Assembly: GCA_963575745.1 (NCBI GenBank)
Contig: CAUYUJ010018327.1
Coordinates: 701,931-765,930 of the forward strand
Direction of reading: 5' to 3'
DNA length: 64,000 nt
DNA from: Prorocentrum cordatum
Lineage: Eukaryota; Sar; Dinophyceae; Prorocentrales; Prorocentraceae
How positions within the stretch are numbered: the first letter of the stretch is position 1; each line of letters begins with the position of its first letter. Under the pieces are notes generated by a model. The model saw only the letters and a program-made list of their open reading frames with translations. It made no database searches and had not been told where the DNA came from. This document shows, one piece after another, positions 10,427 through 22,315 of this stretch. The translations under genes were made by a program, and so were the position numbers.

Positions 10427-10600
10427 GGAGGAGGAGGAGGAGAAGGAGGAGGAGGAGAAGGATGAGGAGGAGGAGGAGACGAAGCTACGTGCAAGGAGGA
10501 GGAGGAGGAGGAGGAGGGGGAGGAGGAGGAGGAGGAGGAGGAGGAGGAGGAGGAGGAGGAGGAGGAGGAGGAGGAGGAGAAGGAGGAGGAGAGGAGGGAG
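10427..10600 (+). repeat. (GGA)n microsatellite
   Basis: GAGGAGGAGAAGG repeats, interrupted once near 10480 by ACGAAGCTACGTGCAAGG. A minor GGA run recurs at 10711-10735. 10740-11165 holds nothing recognisable. Confidence 0.85.
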
Positions 10601-11169
10601 GTCTACGAAGTCACCGCACCTCGCCTTCCTTCACAGCGGCCTGTCGTCAGCGGCCAGCCGAAGTGCCCCTTGGCTTGGCTGCGTGTGTTGAAGCCGAAAG
10701 GCTTCAGCAAGCGGAGGAGGAGGAGGAGGAGGCGGACCCTCTCCTCCTTCTCTCCCCCTTCCTCTTCCCTCGGCTACTGGTCGGCGGTAAAAGATCGGGG
10801 CCCTGAGGGATGGGGCCGTCAATGAAGAGCCTCAAACGGTGAAGGTTCAGCTTGGGATCCCTTTCGAATTCTTGTGGCCCCGTCCCTCGGGGCCCCTTCC
10901 CTCAAGGCCCTGCCTTTGAAATGCCCATCTGGAATGTCTTATCAACTTTCGGTCTCCAGGGGCCCTTACCTGCACAAGGACCGTCAACAAACGCAGCTCT
11001 GGATGAAACGCTGGTCTCCAAGAAGGGGTCTAGACCTCTCTCTCTGAGTAGCCACCTTGAAAGAGATTAGCCTGACGAAGGACCCAACCATATGCAGCTG
11101 CGAGTACCGCGAGGGAGATGAGACGAAGGAAGGGGGCGCGCAAACTCCGAGTAGCGCACGCGGTATAGC

Positions 11170-11850
11170 CTTCTGCCATGAAGCGTGCGAAGGGTGCGCC
11201 GACAGGAGTCGGGAGGACGCCTGCGAACGTCGCCATTGGGGTTTTCCGTGGAGCTCCCTATGGGGCCACGAAGCGTGTGAGGGGTGTGCCGAAATGGGGC
11301 GGCGGTGCCATGCGAACTTTCCCACCGAAACGTGAAGGGTGTGCCGAAATGGGGCGGCGGTGCAATGCGAATTTTCCCACTGGGGCCTTAGGTGGAACTT
11401 CCTATGGGACCACGAAGCGTGTGAGGGTGTGCCGAAATGGGGCGGCGGTGCCATGCAGCTTTCCCACTGGGGCCTTAGGTGGAGCTCCCTGTGGAGCCAC
11501 GAAACGTGTGAGGGGTCGGGCGGCGGTGTCATGCGAACTATCCCACTGGGGCCTTCGGTGTAGCTTTCTATGGGGCCACGAAACGTGTGAGAGGTGTGCC
11601 GAAATGGGGCGGCGGTGCCATGCGAACTTTCCCACTGGGGCCTTCGGTGTAGCTTCCTATGGGGCCACGAAGCGTGTCAGCGGTGTGCCCGATTTCGGGC
11701 GGCGGTGCCACGCGATCTTTCCCATTTGGGCCTTAGGTTGAGCTCCCCGAAGGGCCACGAAACGTGTCAGCGGTGTGCCCGATTTCGGGCGGCGGTGCCA
11801 CGCGATCTTTCCCATTTGGGCTTTAGGTGGAGCTCCCCGAAGGGACGTGT
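11170..11850 (+). repeat. Tandem array of about 83-90 bp units, about 8 copies
   Basis: Each unit carries GGGGCGGCGGTGCCATGCGA, TTCCCACTGGGGCCTTAGGT and GGGGCCACGAAGCGTGTGAG. Repeats of the GAAGCGTGTGAGG word fall near 11186, 11270, 11332, 11415, 11500, 11580, 11670 and 11760. The last two units have drifted together (CCCGATTTCGGGCGG). Confidence 0.85.
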
Positions 11851-11869
11851 CAGCTGAGTGCCGAAATTG

Positions 11870-12025
11870 GATGGGCATGCGGAGAGCACAGGCAGGGAGG
11901 GGTGGAGGGAGGAGGAGGAGGAGGAGGGGGAGGGGAGGGGGGGGAGGAGGGAAGGAACGAGGGGGGGGCGCTGTCTCTTCAAAGCGAGGACCCAACACCA
12001 CAGGACGGTTGGGAGAAACACGGCG
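11870..12025 (+). repeat. Dispersed repeat, copy 1 (GGA run plus GGCGCTGTCTCTTCAA)
   Basis: A GGA-rich stretch leads into GGCGCTGTCTCTTCAAAGCG and then GAGGACCCAACACCACA. The same order occurs at 50880-50985. No gene is seen here or in the C/T-rich stretch 12026-12780. Confidence 0.6.
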
Positions 12026-12829
12026 CCGGGTGCCTGGGATTAGGGGACATCGGCGCTGCCGATTTTCAGTGTGGCCCGCTTGGACGCGACGGCTCGCGGT
12101 GCCTCTCGACCACGCTGCGGTGCACTGGCAGTGCTGCGCTCCCATTCGTTCGCTCCGCCCTCCCGTTCGGCCTACTCTTTCGCCGTCTTCCGTACCGTCT
12201 CGGTCTGGGTGTGCGGTACACGTTCGGAAATTTCGTGTGCTCGTTCAGTCCAGCAGTCAACTTTTCAACTCCGTGTACTCCGAGGATGGTCAACATGCAA
12301 ATTGTCGCGCGGAGTGATTATACGGCGATGGCACGCGCCTGGATCTGTTTCCCGTTCCAACCAGTCTGTAGCGGGATTGACCTTTTTCTCTTTTGACCAT
12401 TCCGTGCTCATGTTGTTGCTGCAGCCGCCTCCTCCTCACTTTTCCCTTCTGCATATCCTTCCTACCTATCGCGCTCTGTCTCTCTTCCCCCCATTCGTCT
12501 CCTGCATTCCCCATTGCGCTCCCAACCTTCACCATTCCTCCCCCACCCCCTTCCCCTCACCCTTATTATTAAACATTTTCCACTGTATTTGTTCGGCCTT
12601 GTCGCACTCCCAGACGTGTCACCAGGGCGGGTCCTGCGTTCCGCTTGGGACTCCCTCAGCGCTGATGACCCCGAAATTCGAAATTTCCATAAGTACACGG
12701 GCGGACCATCCACTATGGAGCCCGCAGAGCATCTTATTAATCCGAGCGGGTCATCGGAAACTTGTAACTGTCATTTTTTTTGGGCTCGTGGGGCCATTTT
12801 TCATGAGTTTGGTGAGGAGAGGAGATTGC

Positions 12830-13238
12830 TCATGTTCAGGCCTAGCGAGCAGGGGCTCACGTGGCAGAGCTCGGGGCCGCACGTCGTGCGCCGCTCGGGG
12901 CTCACCCTGACGCGCGCGCCCTACTTGACCTCCACGCTGTCGCAGGGCCAGACGCAGCGCAAGGGCGTCACCATCGACTGCGCCAGGGATGAGGACGCTG
13001 GTCGCGCGGGCAAATCGGACGACCAGTGGTGGCTGCACCTCTACGTCATGTTCTCCAGCGCCACGTGCATGCGGACCATGATGATCCTGCGGCCGCCCTC
13101 GCGAGAAAGTTTCTGGGGCGCGGGCCGCCGGCGCCCCTGCACAAAGCGCCCCGGGAGTTCGACAAGGTGGCTGCGAGCCCCAGGACTGAAGCGGAGGAAC
13201 TCGCGGCAAAGTTGGGTTTCGTGCTGCCCCCCGCCTGA
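12830..13238 (+). pseudogene. Possible gene fragment, unrecognised, with one frame change
   Basis: From about 12830 one frame reads protein-like text (SSGPHVVRRSGLTLTRAPYL, then KSDDQWWLHLYVMFSSATCM) to about 13105. The sense then moves to another frame (KFLGRGPPAPLHKAPREFDK) that ends in a TGA at 13236-13238. It could be an exon pair, a one-base indel in a decayed gene, or chance in GC-rich DNA. I do not recognise the family. Confidence 0.3.
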
Positions 13239-13499
13239 GCGCGACCGCGACTAGCCCGAGACCTGCGGCGTTGCCCCAACGGCTGGCTCCCGCGCCCCAG
13301 CTGCGCGCGGGGTCGCCCCAACGGCCTCGCCCGCGGGGCCGCCCCAGCGGCCTCGCGATCGGGCCATCGGAAAACGTGCCCACGCCAGCCGCGGCGGCAA
13401 CGGCGCCGAAGAAAATCGGTTTGCCCCGGCCAAGGGCGAGGGAAGTACGCGGGGAAAACACGCGGGAGGTTGATAGTAGATAGGGAGAACGAATAGGAT

Positions 13500-13505
13500 G
13501 GCGAT

Positions 13506-13536
<31 letters not shown>

Positions 13537-14035
13537 AGGAGGGAGGAGGGAGGCGAGAGGAGGAGGAGGGGGAGGAGAGGGAGGAGGAGGAGAGGAGGGA
13601 GGAGGAGGAGAGGAGGAGGAGGAGGAGGAGGAGAGGAGGACGAGGTGAGGAGAGGAGGAGAGGAGGAGAGAGGAGGGAGATGAGGAGATGATGATGATGA
13701 GGGAGAGAGAGGAGGAGGAGGAGGAGGAGGAGGAGGAGGGAGGAGAGGAGGGAGGAGGAGGAGGAGGAGGAGGAGGAGGAGGAGGAGGAGGAGGGAGGAG
13801 GAGGAGAAGGAGGAGGAGGAGAAGGATTAGGGGGAGAAGGATAAGGGGGAACGCGGTGGAGGAGGAGGAGGAGGAGGAAGAGGAGGAGGAGGAGGAGGAG
13901 GAGGAGGAGGGGGAGGAGGAGGAGGAGGGGAAAAGGAAAAGGCGGGAGGAGGAGGAGGAGGAGGGGGGGACGAGAAGGAGGAGGAGACGGGGGGCGAAGA
14001 TGACGAGGAGGGGGCGGCGCAACAGAGAGCCGGAG
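13500..14035 (+). repeat. Long (GGA)n microsatellite
   Basis: More than 500 bp of GAGGAGGAGG with GGGAGGAG variants and a short ATGATGATG at 13688-13700. Readings of poly-Glu, poly-Gly or poly-Arg are repeat artefacts. Confidence 0.9.
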
Positions 14036-14109
14036 GAGAGCTTCCGCCAAGGCGTAAAGGAAAATGCGATAGGCAAATCATACATACTTCCATTGGCGGT
14101 CTTACCGCC

Positions 14110-14295
14110 GGAGTGCTGTTAATGCGTGCTATATTTTTCGAGACGTTTTATATTCTTCGCGTTTTTTTTAACACATAAAAAATATATGTATTACTATGGC
14201 TATTCCTTTTCTTCTTACTAGTATTACTCGTCTTCTTCTCATTCTAATTATGAGATTACGATTCTTCTTGTAATTCGTTTTATTATTATTATTAC

Positions 14296-14327
<32 letters not shown>

Positions 14328-14340
14328 GGAGTTGTCTGAT
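14110..14340. repeat. A/T-rich stretch ending in (ATT)n
   Basis: Locally low GC, with TTTTTTTTAACACATAAAAA and, at 14280-14325, a TTATTATTATT run. It stands out sharply from the GC-rich flanks. Confidence 0.8.
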
Positions 14341-14395
14341 TTTTGAATCGTTGCGCCCACTCCGCCGGCCAGCACTGCGCCATCGCAAGCGCTTG

Positions 14396-15640
14396 CCTGC
14401 GCGTTCGTGGCCTCTTGGGGGCCTCTTGGAGCCTTGTTTTGGACCTTTCGGGAGCCTCGTAGGGACTCCAAGGGGTCTCCTGGGCTGTCTTGGAGGCCTT
14501 TTGGGGCCTCCTGGGGGCCCTTTTGGGGCGGAAGGCTCGAATTGGTGGTTCATGTTCCTTCTCTTGTGCCCCCCATTAGGGCCGTCTTGGGGCCCTGTTG
14601 GGCGGTTTTGGGTGCCTTTGGGGCCGCTTTTGAACCGTCTGGGACCGTCTGGGGGCCCTCTTGGGGGCCTCTCGGGCTGTTTCGGGGCGGTCTTGGGGGC
14701 CTCTGGGGCCGCGTTGGACCGTCGGACACCCGAAAAGGCGAGAAGGCTGGAAGCCCCCCAAAAGCCAAAGAAAATATCTGATGTTTGTCTCGTTGGAATC
14801 TCTTGGGAGGCCTCTTGGAAGCCTCTTGGGCCGTCTTGGCGGCTTCTTGGGCCGTCTTCAGGCCATCTTGGGCGGCGTGGGGCGATTTTGGGGCGTCTCC
14901 GGCCCCTCTTGGGGCTGTCTTGGGGTGTTTTTGGGCCCGTGTGGCCGCCTCTTGGGCCGTTTTGGGCCATCGTGGGGCCATCCTGGGAGCCTCTTGGGCT
15001 ATGTTGGGGCGGTCTTGGATGCCTCTTGGGCCCTCTTGCAGCGTCGGGAAGCTGAAAAGTCGAGAAGGCTGACAGCCTCCAAAAACAAAGGGAAATTCAA
15101 TGGTGTTTGTCTCGTGGGGACCTCTTGGGAGGCCTCTTGGAAGCCTCTGGGCCGTCTTGGCGACCTCTTGGGCCGTCTTGAGGCCATCTTGGGCGGCGCG
15201 GGGCGATTTTGAGGCGTCTCTGTCCCCTTTTGGGGCCGTCTTGGGGCGTTCTTAGGCCCGTGTGGCCGCCTCCGTCTTGGAGCTGTCTTGGGGCCGTCGT
15301 GGGGCCATCCTGGAAGCCTCTCGGGCTGTGTTGGGGCGGTCTTGGAGGCCTTTTGGGCCCTCGTAGAGCGTCGAAAAGTGGCGAAAAGGCTGAAAGCCTC
15401 CAACAATCAAAGGAACATCAATGAATTTTGCCTTTGGGGACGCCTCTTGAAAGTCTCGAGGGGCATGTTGGCGGCACCGAGGGCCATCGTGAGTCCATCT
15501 TGGGCCGCCTTGGGACGCTGTTGGCTTCTGGCCGTAGGGCCTACCACTATTTGTCGACTCATTGGGCCGTTCCTGGACGGTTCCAGAGGCCCCCAGGCCC
15601 GCGCCCAAGAGATCTGGCATCTCCGACGGAAATTTGCCGG
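14396..15640 (+). repeat. CTTGGGGCC array with a higher-order unit of about 320 bp
   Basis: Words of about 10 bp (CTTGGGGGCCT, CTTGGGCCGT, CATCTTGGGCGG) fill the block. They are broken about every 320 bp by an A-rich core: near 14735, 15050 and 15373 a GAAAAG...GAGAAGGCTG...CCTCCAAAAA block recurs. GCGGCGTGGGGCGATTTTG at about 14870 returns at about 15191. Long frames such as WAVLGASWAV arise from the repeat. Related arrays lie at 47590-48905, 51030-51540, 56095-56560 and 61100-61365. Confidence 0.85.
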
Positions 15641-15703
15641 GAGTTGCCCATGGGTACTTTTCGCTCCAGGATCCCCAGGGGCCGCCACGCGCGCGCGAAC
15701 TAG

Positions 15704-16023
15704 AATCGGAGGTGAGGGGGTGAGATCGAAGTGGAACGGAGAGCCCCCCCTACCGGGAAATCGATTTCGGTTTCGTGTTCGTGCGTGCCGTGCGTGCGGG
15801 CAAGGCGAAGCTGCGTGGGCGGGCGAGAGGAAAGTCTCCTGTGGCTGAGGCGCGGCCGGACCAAATGTCTTCCTTTCGGCGTCCAGTGGCGCGCGGTGTC
15901 CCGCCGGTGTCCCGCTGTGGCTGAGGCGCGGCCAGACCAAATGTCTCCCTTCCGGCGTCCGGTGGCGCGCAGTGTCCCGCCGGTGTCCCGTCGGTGTCCC
16001 GATGATGACGGTGATGCTCATGT

Positions 16024-16058
<35 letters not shown>

Positions 16059-16103
16059 ATGATGATGATGATGATGATGACGATGATGATGATGATGACG
16101 ATG

Positions 16104-16147
<44 letters not shown>

Positions 16148-16331
16148 GATGATTGCCATGGTGGTGATGATGATGGTGTCCCGATGGTAATGATGTTGAT
16201 GATGCTGATGTTGATGATGGTGATGATGGTGTCCCGATGATGATGATGATGTTGATGATCCTGGTGATGATGATGATGAGATGATGAGATGATGATGATG
16301 AAGATGATGATGATGATGACGATGGTGTCCC

Positions 16332-16363
<32 letters not shown>

Positions 16364-16953
16364 GGAGGTTGATGATGATGCTGTCGATGATGATGAGGTC
16401 GATGATGACGATGGTGTCCTGATGATGATGATGTTGTTGTTGATGATGATGATGACGATGTTGGTGTCCCGACGATGACGATGTTGATGATGATGTTGCT
16501 GGTGAGGGTGATGATGATGAGGTGATGATGATTATTTTGACGATGGTGGCATGATGATGAATATGTTGATCTTGATGGTAATGGTGTCACGATGATGATG
16601 TTGGTACAGATGATGATAGTGACGATGATGGTGGTGTCCCGATGGTGATGTTGATGATGATGATGTTGATGATGATGTTGTTGATGATGATGATGGTGTC
16701 CCGATGATGATGTTGTTGATGATGTTGTTCATGATGATGATGAGATGAGATGCTGATGATGGTGGTGTTCCGATGATGATGGTTATGGTGTCCCGATGGT
16801 GATGATGATGGCGACGATGATGGTTTCTTGGTGATGACGGTGGTGATGATGATGATGATGTGGACGATGATGGTGATGAGATGATGATGAGGATTGTGTC
16901 CCGATGATGATGGTGATGATGATGATGTTGTTGACGTTGATGACGATGGTGTC

Positions 16954-16996
<43 letters not shown>

Positions 16997-17321
16997 GTGG
17001 CGATGATGATGATGACGTTGATTGTGATATGCATTGGGATATTGATAGTGGCATCGATCGTGAGACCGAATGTGAGATAGATTGTGATTTCGATAGTGAG
17101 ATCGATAGTGGAATCGATTGTGAGATCGACAGTCAGATCGAGTGTGAGATCGGTCGAATGAAATAGATCGAGTGAGATCGATTGTGAAATCGATCGATCG
17201 ATCGAGCGAGACCGATAGTGGGATCGATAGTGAGATCGATAGTGAGACCGATCGAGTGAGAGACGTTGGTTCCTCCCCCCGCCCGAACCTCCTTATCACC
17301 CGAAGGGTGGTCGTATAGGTA
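15704..17321 (+). repeat. Composite repeat, copy 1 (unique ends around an ATG-triplet core)
   Basis: Starts AATCGGAGGTGAGGGGGTGA. It runs through about 170 bp of non-repetitive sequence, then GTGTCCCGCCG repeats, then about 1 kb of ATG triplets punctuated by GGTGTCCCGATGATG, then GATCGATAGTGAGATCG repeats. It ends CGAAGGGTGGTCGTATAGGTA. Copy 2 at 57234-58958 has the same order and the same two boundaries. Poly-Asp, poly-Met and poly-His readings are artefacts. Confidence 0.85.
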
Positions 17322-17459
17322 TTGTTAAGTTGTTACCGGGGATCTTAGCACTCCTCTGGCTCGTTGGGCTAGCGAATTCCATCTCTGTCACGTGCCTCTT
17401 CCGCTGCAGCCTTTTCTAGCCCGAGCGGTGGGCCAGCGAACCTCTTCGCCCTCCGCTGC

Positions 17460-18550
17460 CTTGCCCCGGCTCCCTCTCCTTCGCTTTCGCGTCAGGATGG
17501 AGGGGACGAATCAGGAGGTGGGGGAAGCGGACGATCAGAGGACGGTTGGTGGAGGGATGCGCACATGTGAGCGGAAAGTCGACCTGGGTGAGCTAACCCG
17601 AAGTCGTTTCGCAACGCACCCGCAGTTGGAACCAAAGTTGACGTGCAGAAGAATGGAAAGCGCTTGTCCAGCAAGCTTGGTCGACAGCACATCGTGGAGC
17701 AGTGCTGCGACCTCCCCCTAACAAGGCCCCCCCCGCCCCAGTAATATCAGCTAGACGAGTCGGGGTTGCACCCTCGTGCTTTGCTGGACGTTGGGTTCGT
17801 TTCGGCACTGCCACTGCCGCCGCCACCCCCTTGCCAAGGCAACCGACTCGGGTGACGGCGACAGCGACAGTGGCGGTGGCCAACGCGTCCCAGCTTTGCG
17901 GCGTGCGCAGCCACATTGAGCGCAGTTGGATATCTTTTGGACTGGACGGGGGAGCAACAGCAGCAGCAGGGAGCGGGTCAACACGGACGGGGAAAGCAAG
18001 AGAAGACACGACAAACGTGAGAGATCCAACCATGCGAACGGAAAGCCGACGCGGGTTAGTTGGCCCAGAGGTGAGTCGCAGTGTGCCCGCAGCCGAAGCC
18101 AAATCTGAAGTGCAGAGAAAAATCGAGCAGGCCCACCCTGCAGGCGTAGTTGACAGTACATCGTTGGGCGCACCTGCAGCCCCCCCTGAGCACAGGCCCC
18201 AACCCTCAGAGTATCAGCCAGGCGTGTCGAGTTTGCCCCCTCACGCATTGCTGGACTTTGGACGCGTTTCGGCATTGCGTGCTGCGGCGCGCGCCTGTCT
18301 ACCGTCTACCGTCTACTACTGCGCCGCCACCAGGCGGCGGCGACGGTGACAGTAGCGGTGGTCGACGTGTCCGAGTTGTTTGGCGTGCAAAACCAGACGC
18401 CAGACTTGCGAGGAGCTCGATATCTTTTGGACCGGACGAGGGAGCAACGCAAGCACCAGCAGATATGGGATATAAGACCGACGGGGAACGGGGAGCGCAA
18501 GACAAGCCACGTCAAGCGTCAGGGAGGCACCCATGGGAGCGAAACCGTAC
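17460..18550 (+). repeat. Tandem duplication of about 480 bp, about 2.3 copies
   Basis: GAGCGGAAAGTCGAC near 17570 returns as GAACGGAAAGCCGAC near 18036. TTTTGGACTGGACGGGGGAG near 17935 returns as TTTTGGACCGGACGAGGGAG near 18427. Open frames exist on both strands but none matches a family I know. Confidence 0.7.
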
Positions 18551-18860
18551 GAGGAGGAGGAGAAGGATGAGGAGGCAGAGGAGGAAAAGGAAGAGGAGGA
18601 AGAATAGGAGGAGGAGGAGGAGGAGGAGGAGAAGCAGAAGCAGGGGGAGGAGGATGAGGATAAGGAGAAGGAGGCGTGGGGGGAGCAGGAGGGGGAGGAG
18701 GGAGGAGGAGGAGGAGGAGGAACATGAAGAATAGGAAGAGGATGAGGAGGTCGGGTACGCTCGAGAGGGAGGAGGAGGAGGAGGAGGAGGAGGAGGAGGA
18801 GGAGGAGGAGCAGGACGAGGGGAAAAAGGAGGAGAAGGAAGACGAGAAGGACTCTGACAA
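18545..18860 (+). repeat. (GGA)n microsatellite
   Basis: GAGGAGGAGAAGG repeats with brief interruptions. It is followed at 18915-19140 by strongly pyrimidine-rich CTCCCTC sequence on the same strand. Confidence 0.85.
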
Positions 18861-19330
18861 GAAGGAAAGGGGGAAATGGAGGAAGCGAACGGCGACAAGG
18901 ACGTTTTGTCCGCGTCGTTATGTTCCCTTTGTTTCTTACCTCCCTCGTCCTCTCCCTCTCCCCCCCTTTTCTCCCTCTCCCCCTTCCTCTTCCCCTTGCC
19001 CCTCCTGCTCCTCCTCTTCTCGAAGGGACGCTGGCGGGCATCCCTCTCCTTCCCCCTCTCCCGTGTTTCCTCCCCCTCTCCTCCCTCCCTCCTCCCCCTC
19101 CTCCCTCCTTCATCCCTGACCCCCCCCCTTCCTCCGCCTCACCGCCACTTGCCCGCTTGCATGCTGGCGGGCACCAGCGTTGCCGCGCCCGCGGCGGCCG
19201 CCGCCTGGACGCCCGCGCCCGGATCCGGGTTGCGCGGGCTGGAGCCGCGGGGGCCGGCCTCCGCAGGCGCTCCGTGCGCCGTAGCCTGTCCAGGACGCGG
19301 CAGCGGCGACGACGACGATCCAGAGGAGGA

Positions 19331-19900
19331 GGAGGAGGCGGAGGAGGAGGTTACTGCTACCGCTGCCCAAACAGCGGGCCACCGTTGTCTTTCGTGTCGC
19401 GCGGGGGAGATATTCGTCCATCGTTGCCTTGCACCCCTCCCTCCCGCTCCTGTTCCCTCTCGTGATGGCAATCAGGGGGGAGACTGCGCTGAACATGTGG
19501 CCGTGATTTAGGCAGCCGCTGTTGACGCAGGAAACCGCCTACACGGCTAATGCGAGAGAGCCACAGGGATGATGTTGCTAACGCGCATTGTGGTACCCCT
19601 CTTGAAGCCCTCTTCGCACGCACGTCTGGCATTACTGAATGTCTGTATCGCATGCGGCGTGTAAGCTGTTCATGAAGATGAGGAGAAGGTGGAGGAGAGG
19701 AACGTAGGCAGAACGGGAGAGGCCACAAGATATCTAGAACCCCGCCGCTCCGACGTGGTAGGGAGCAGGGGGGAGGACAAACAAGTGTGCCAGTTTGTCT
19801 GTCGCTTCTGCGTCGCAGTCCGTTGCATTGGGTCGGTTCGAACCGATCGGGTGTTGTGTCGTTACTGCGTTGCTGCGCCTAGTCTGATTGCAGCCTGTCT
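19331..19900 (+). repeat. Direct repeat A, left copy
   Basis: About 570 bp that recur at 42018-42580 in the same orientation with, by eye, around nine bases in ten conserved. Shared words include CGTGTCGCGCGGGGGAGAT, GACTGCGCTGAACATGTGG, GCCACAGGGATGATGTTGC, CCTCTTCGCACGCACGTCTG and CAAGATATCTAGAACCCCGC. It ends at CTGATTGCAGCCTGTC. Confidence 0.85.
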
Positions 19901-19919
19901 CTCTCTCTCTCTCTTTCTC

Positions 19920-20111
19920 TCTCCGTTCCCTGCAGAGCGTCCGCACGAGCAGATTCGCGTAGAGAGAGGCAGGATACGAAGTTCTCCAATGTCGTATATT
20001 TGCAGGCTTCGCACGTGCAGGCAGGTGGGGGAGTCACATGATACAAATATCGCTGGACTTTGTATCACCATAGTTTCTTGGTTCAGGCGCTTGGGAAGGC
20101 GTAGCCACTGG
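19920..20111 (+). repeat. Direct repeat B, left copy
   Basis: Related to 41746-41938 in the same orientation but less well conserved than repeat A. Shared words are CCGCACGAGCAGAT, GGCAGGATACGA, CACATGATACAAATAT and TTGGTTCAGGCGCTTGG. It lies about 90 bp upstream of the gag-like frame of the copia element. Confidence 0.7.
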
Positions 20112-20197
20112 CGCGAAGAAAAGGCCGAAGCTGACGCCCGTGCAGAGATGTTAGAATCGGTGGCAGTCCGAGTCAGCGCAGCCACCTCCTTCCCAGG

Positions 20198-21080
20198 ATG
20201 CACGACTCCAGCGCCGGGGAGTCTACCGAGCATCTTGAAGGAGAGATGAGGAGACTGAGTCGACTCCTCCGCGGAAGGCGCCGGCGCCCAGACACCCTGG
20301 CCCGGGGCCTTTTGGCGGCGGCGGCGGAGATGACGGCGACGACGATGGCGAGCGCGATGGGGGCGGGGAAAACAATCCAGATCGTCGGCGCCGACGTGGC
20401 GGAGGACCGCCCGGAGGGTGGATCGCCGGGCGGTGGCAGCGGCGGTGGTGAGATGCCACCGTTCCCGTCGATGGACAATGTCGCGGCTATCCCATACTGG
20501 GACGATGCAGGTAAGACGGATGAGATCGCGTTGGAAGCGATCCCCGATGCTGCTAACTACCAGCGATGGAGGCGCAACGTCGTCAGGACGGGCGCTTCGA
20601 CCTCACCATATTGCGATGTGGCCGTCAGCTGGATAACCGATTGCTTTCGACGTGAAGAATGTTGACGCCAAGGGGCTGAAAGACCCGGGGATCTTCATCC
20701 GGCTTGACCTGATGATAGCCGCTGATCTCGTGTCGAAGGTTAACAAGATTGTCAAGGATGGGCAGTCGTCATCACAATTGCGCCATCTCGCGAGCGGAAT
20801 CGAACGATTGGATATCGCATCACAGTCCGCCAAGAACACGATGACAGGTCGTGAGATTTTGCGCGTCCATGCCGCGCGCGTGGCCACCTGGCAGGATCAT
20901 GGTCAGGCGTGCACGTGCGCAGATCTCAAGGAGAAAGAGATCCGTGGTGCCGGCATGGAAGCGGATGCCGACCTTTTCCATTCCTATGATGAATGGGTGA
21001 GGACACCCCATGCATTCGAGGAACTGGATGCCTCCTTTCGCCCAGCCATACAGGAACACTTCTATCGCCAAATGCAGTGA
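20198..21080 (+). pseudogene. Gag-like region of the copia element
   Basis: An ATG at 20198 opens a frame to 20665 with a Gly-rich middle (EGGSPGGGSGGGEMPPFPS) and then NYQRWRRNVV, typical of the start of copia Gag (UBN2-like). The sense moves to another frame near 20640-20655 and continues to 21080 (LKDPGIFIRLDLMIAADLVS, HSYDEWVRTPHAFEELDASF). It would form the particle shell. One frameshift breaks it. Confidence 0.55.
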
Positions 21081-21299
21081 TGCCCCTGCGCGCAGTTCGC
21101 CCATGTCATCTACCATCGTTGCAACGGTGGTTGCGGGGCGGGCGCGAAGACTGACGCATGGCTGCTATCCAGGATCAGCGATTTCACGCGCAAAGTTAGG
21201 GGGGCATGCCAATCGAGAAAGGCAGCGGAGGACATTGAACTCCCGTGGTCTTCCTGCCAAGGGCGAAGGGGCAGGAGAGCGGACCGGCCAGGGCAATCA

Positions 21300-21730
21300 A
21301 AACCTGTGCATGAAGGCTGGCCGCCTCAAGAAATCGGTGCCATGCAATAAGCTCCCCAATGGCACGTGCCCATGCACTCGGGCACTGTGCCAGTGCCAGC
21401 GCCCGAAAGGAAGTGGAGACTCTGCCGCCCCGGCCCAAGCCTCGCCTGCGCAGCCATGCAAAGGCGGCGGAAAGGGCGGTGGGCAGAAGAAGAAGGACAG
21501 GGATACAGGGGGGGGGAAACATAAAGGTGGCGACCGCGGCAGGAGTCAAGAGCGTCAGTCCGATCAGTCTGAGGGCGGCGGCAAGGGCCGCGACCGGTCG
21601 CTGAGTCGCACCTCTAGTTCCAAGAAGAATGGCTTGTGCCATGCATTTAGCCGCGACGATTACCCCCTGTCTGCCGAGAGATGCCCTTGCGATCACCGTC
21701 GGGCCACGCGGGGGGGAAGCTCGCGACGAG
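21300..21730 (+). pseudogene. Cys-rich segment of Gag, possible zinc knuckle remnant
   Basis: One frame reads PCNKLPNGTCPCTRALCQCQ, then a basic Gly/Lys-rich stretch, then GLCHAFSRDDYPLSAERCPC followed by DH. Two Cys/His clusters in a basic context suggest a nucleic-acid binding part of Gag. Neither fits the standard CCHC spacing exactly, so the domain type is uncertain. Confidence 0.4.
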
Positions 21731-22315
21731 CACGAGGCGCGCATGGACAAGATCGGAGAATCCCTCCCAGAACATATGTCGGCTACAGCGCAAAATCTGA
21801 AGAAGAATGCTGCGCCTGCGCAGGGCAGCGACAAGGGCAAGAAGAAGAGAGAGGGTAAGACAAAAGGAGCAGCGACAGCGCCGGAGACACCTGGCCGGGC
21901 AGACATGCGAGCTTGGCAAGGAATGTTGGGGCGGGGAGAACACCCCGGGACATCTGCGACCAGAAAGGCCGGCGTGCGGCGACTATGTCACTGGCGTCGG
22001 CCTGGTCGGAGTTGTAGCAGATTGCTGCCGTCCTGCCATGGGGATGGGCCGGGATGGGGGCTCCTACATATGCCGCCCACGCAGTTTTCTGCGCTGGATC
22101 AGGGGCCCAAGCGCCGCCATTAAGCGAAGATGGGAAGAGCGCGGACGTCCGTGCTTTTGGTAGCGGAACCAGCGCAGACGCAGAGCGGGACGAAGGATTA
22201 CCCCCATGTGAAATTCCTGAGGCGCCTCCAGGCGGGCGGGATCGCGTCGTTTCCGAAGCAGGTCTTTGAATTCTGACGGAATGGGAAGCCTAGCAGAAGT
22301 GTCCTATCAGCGCGA

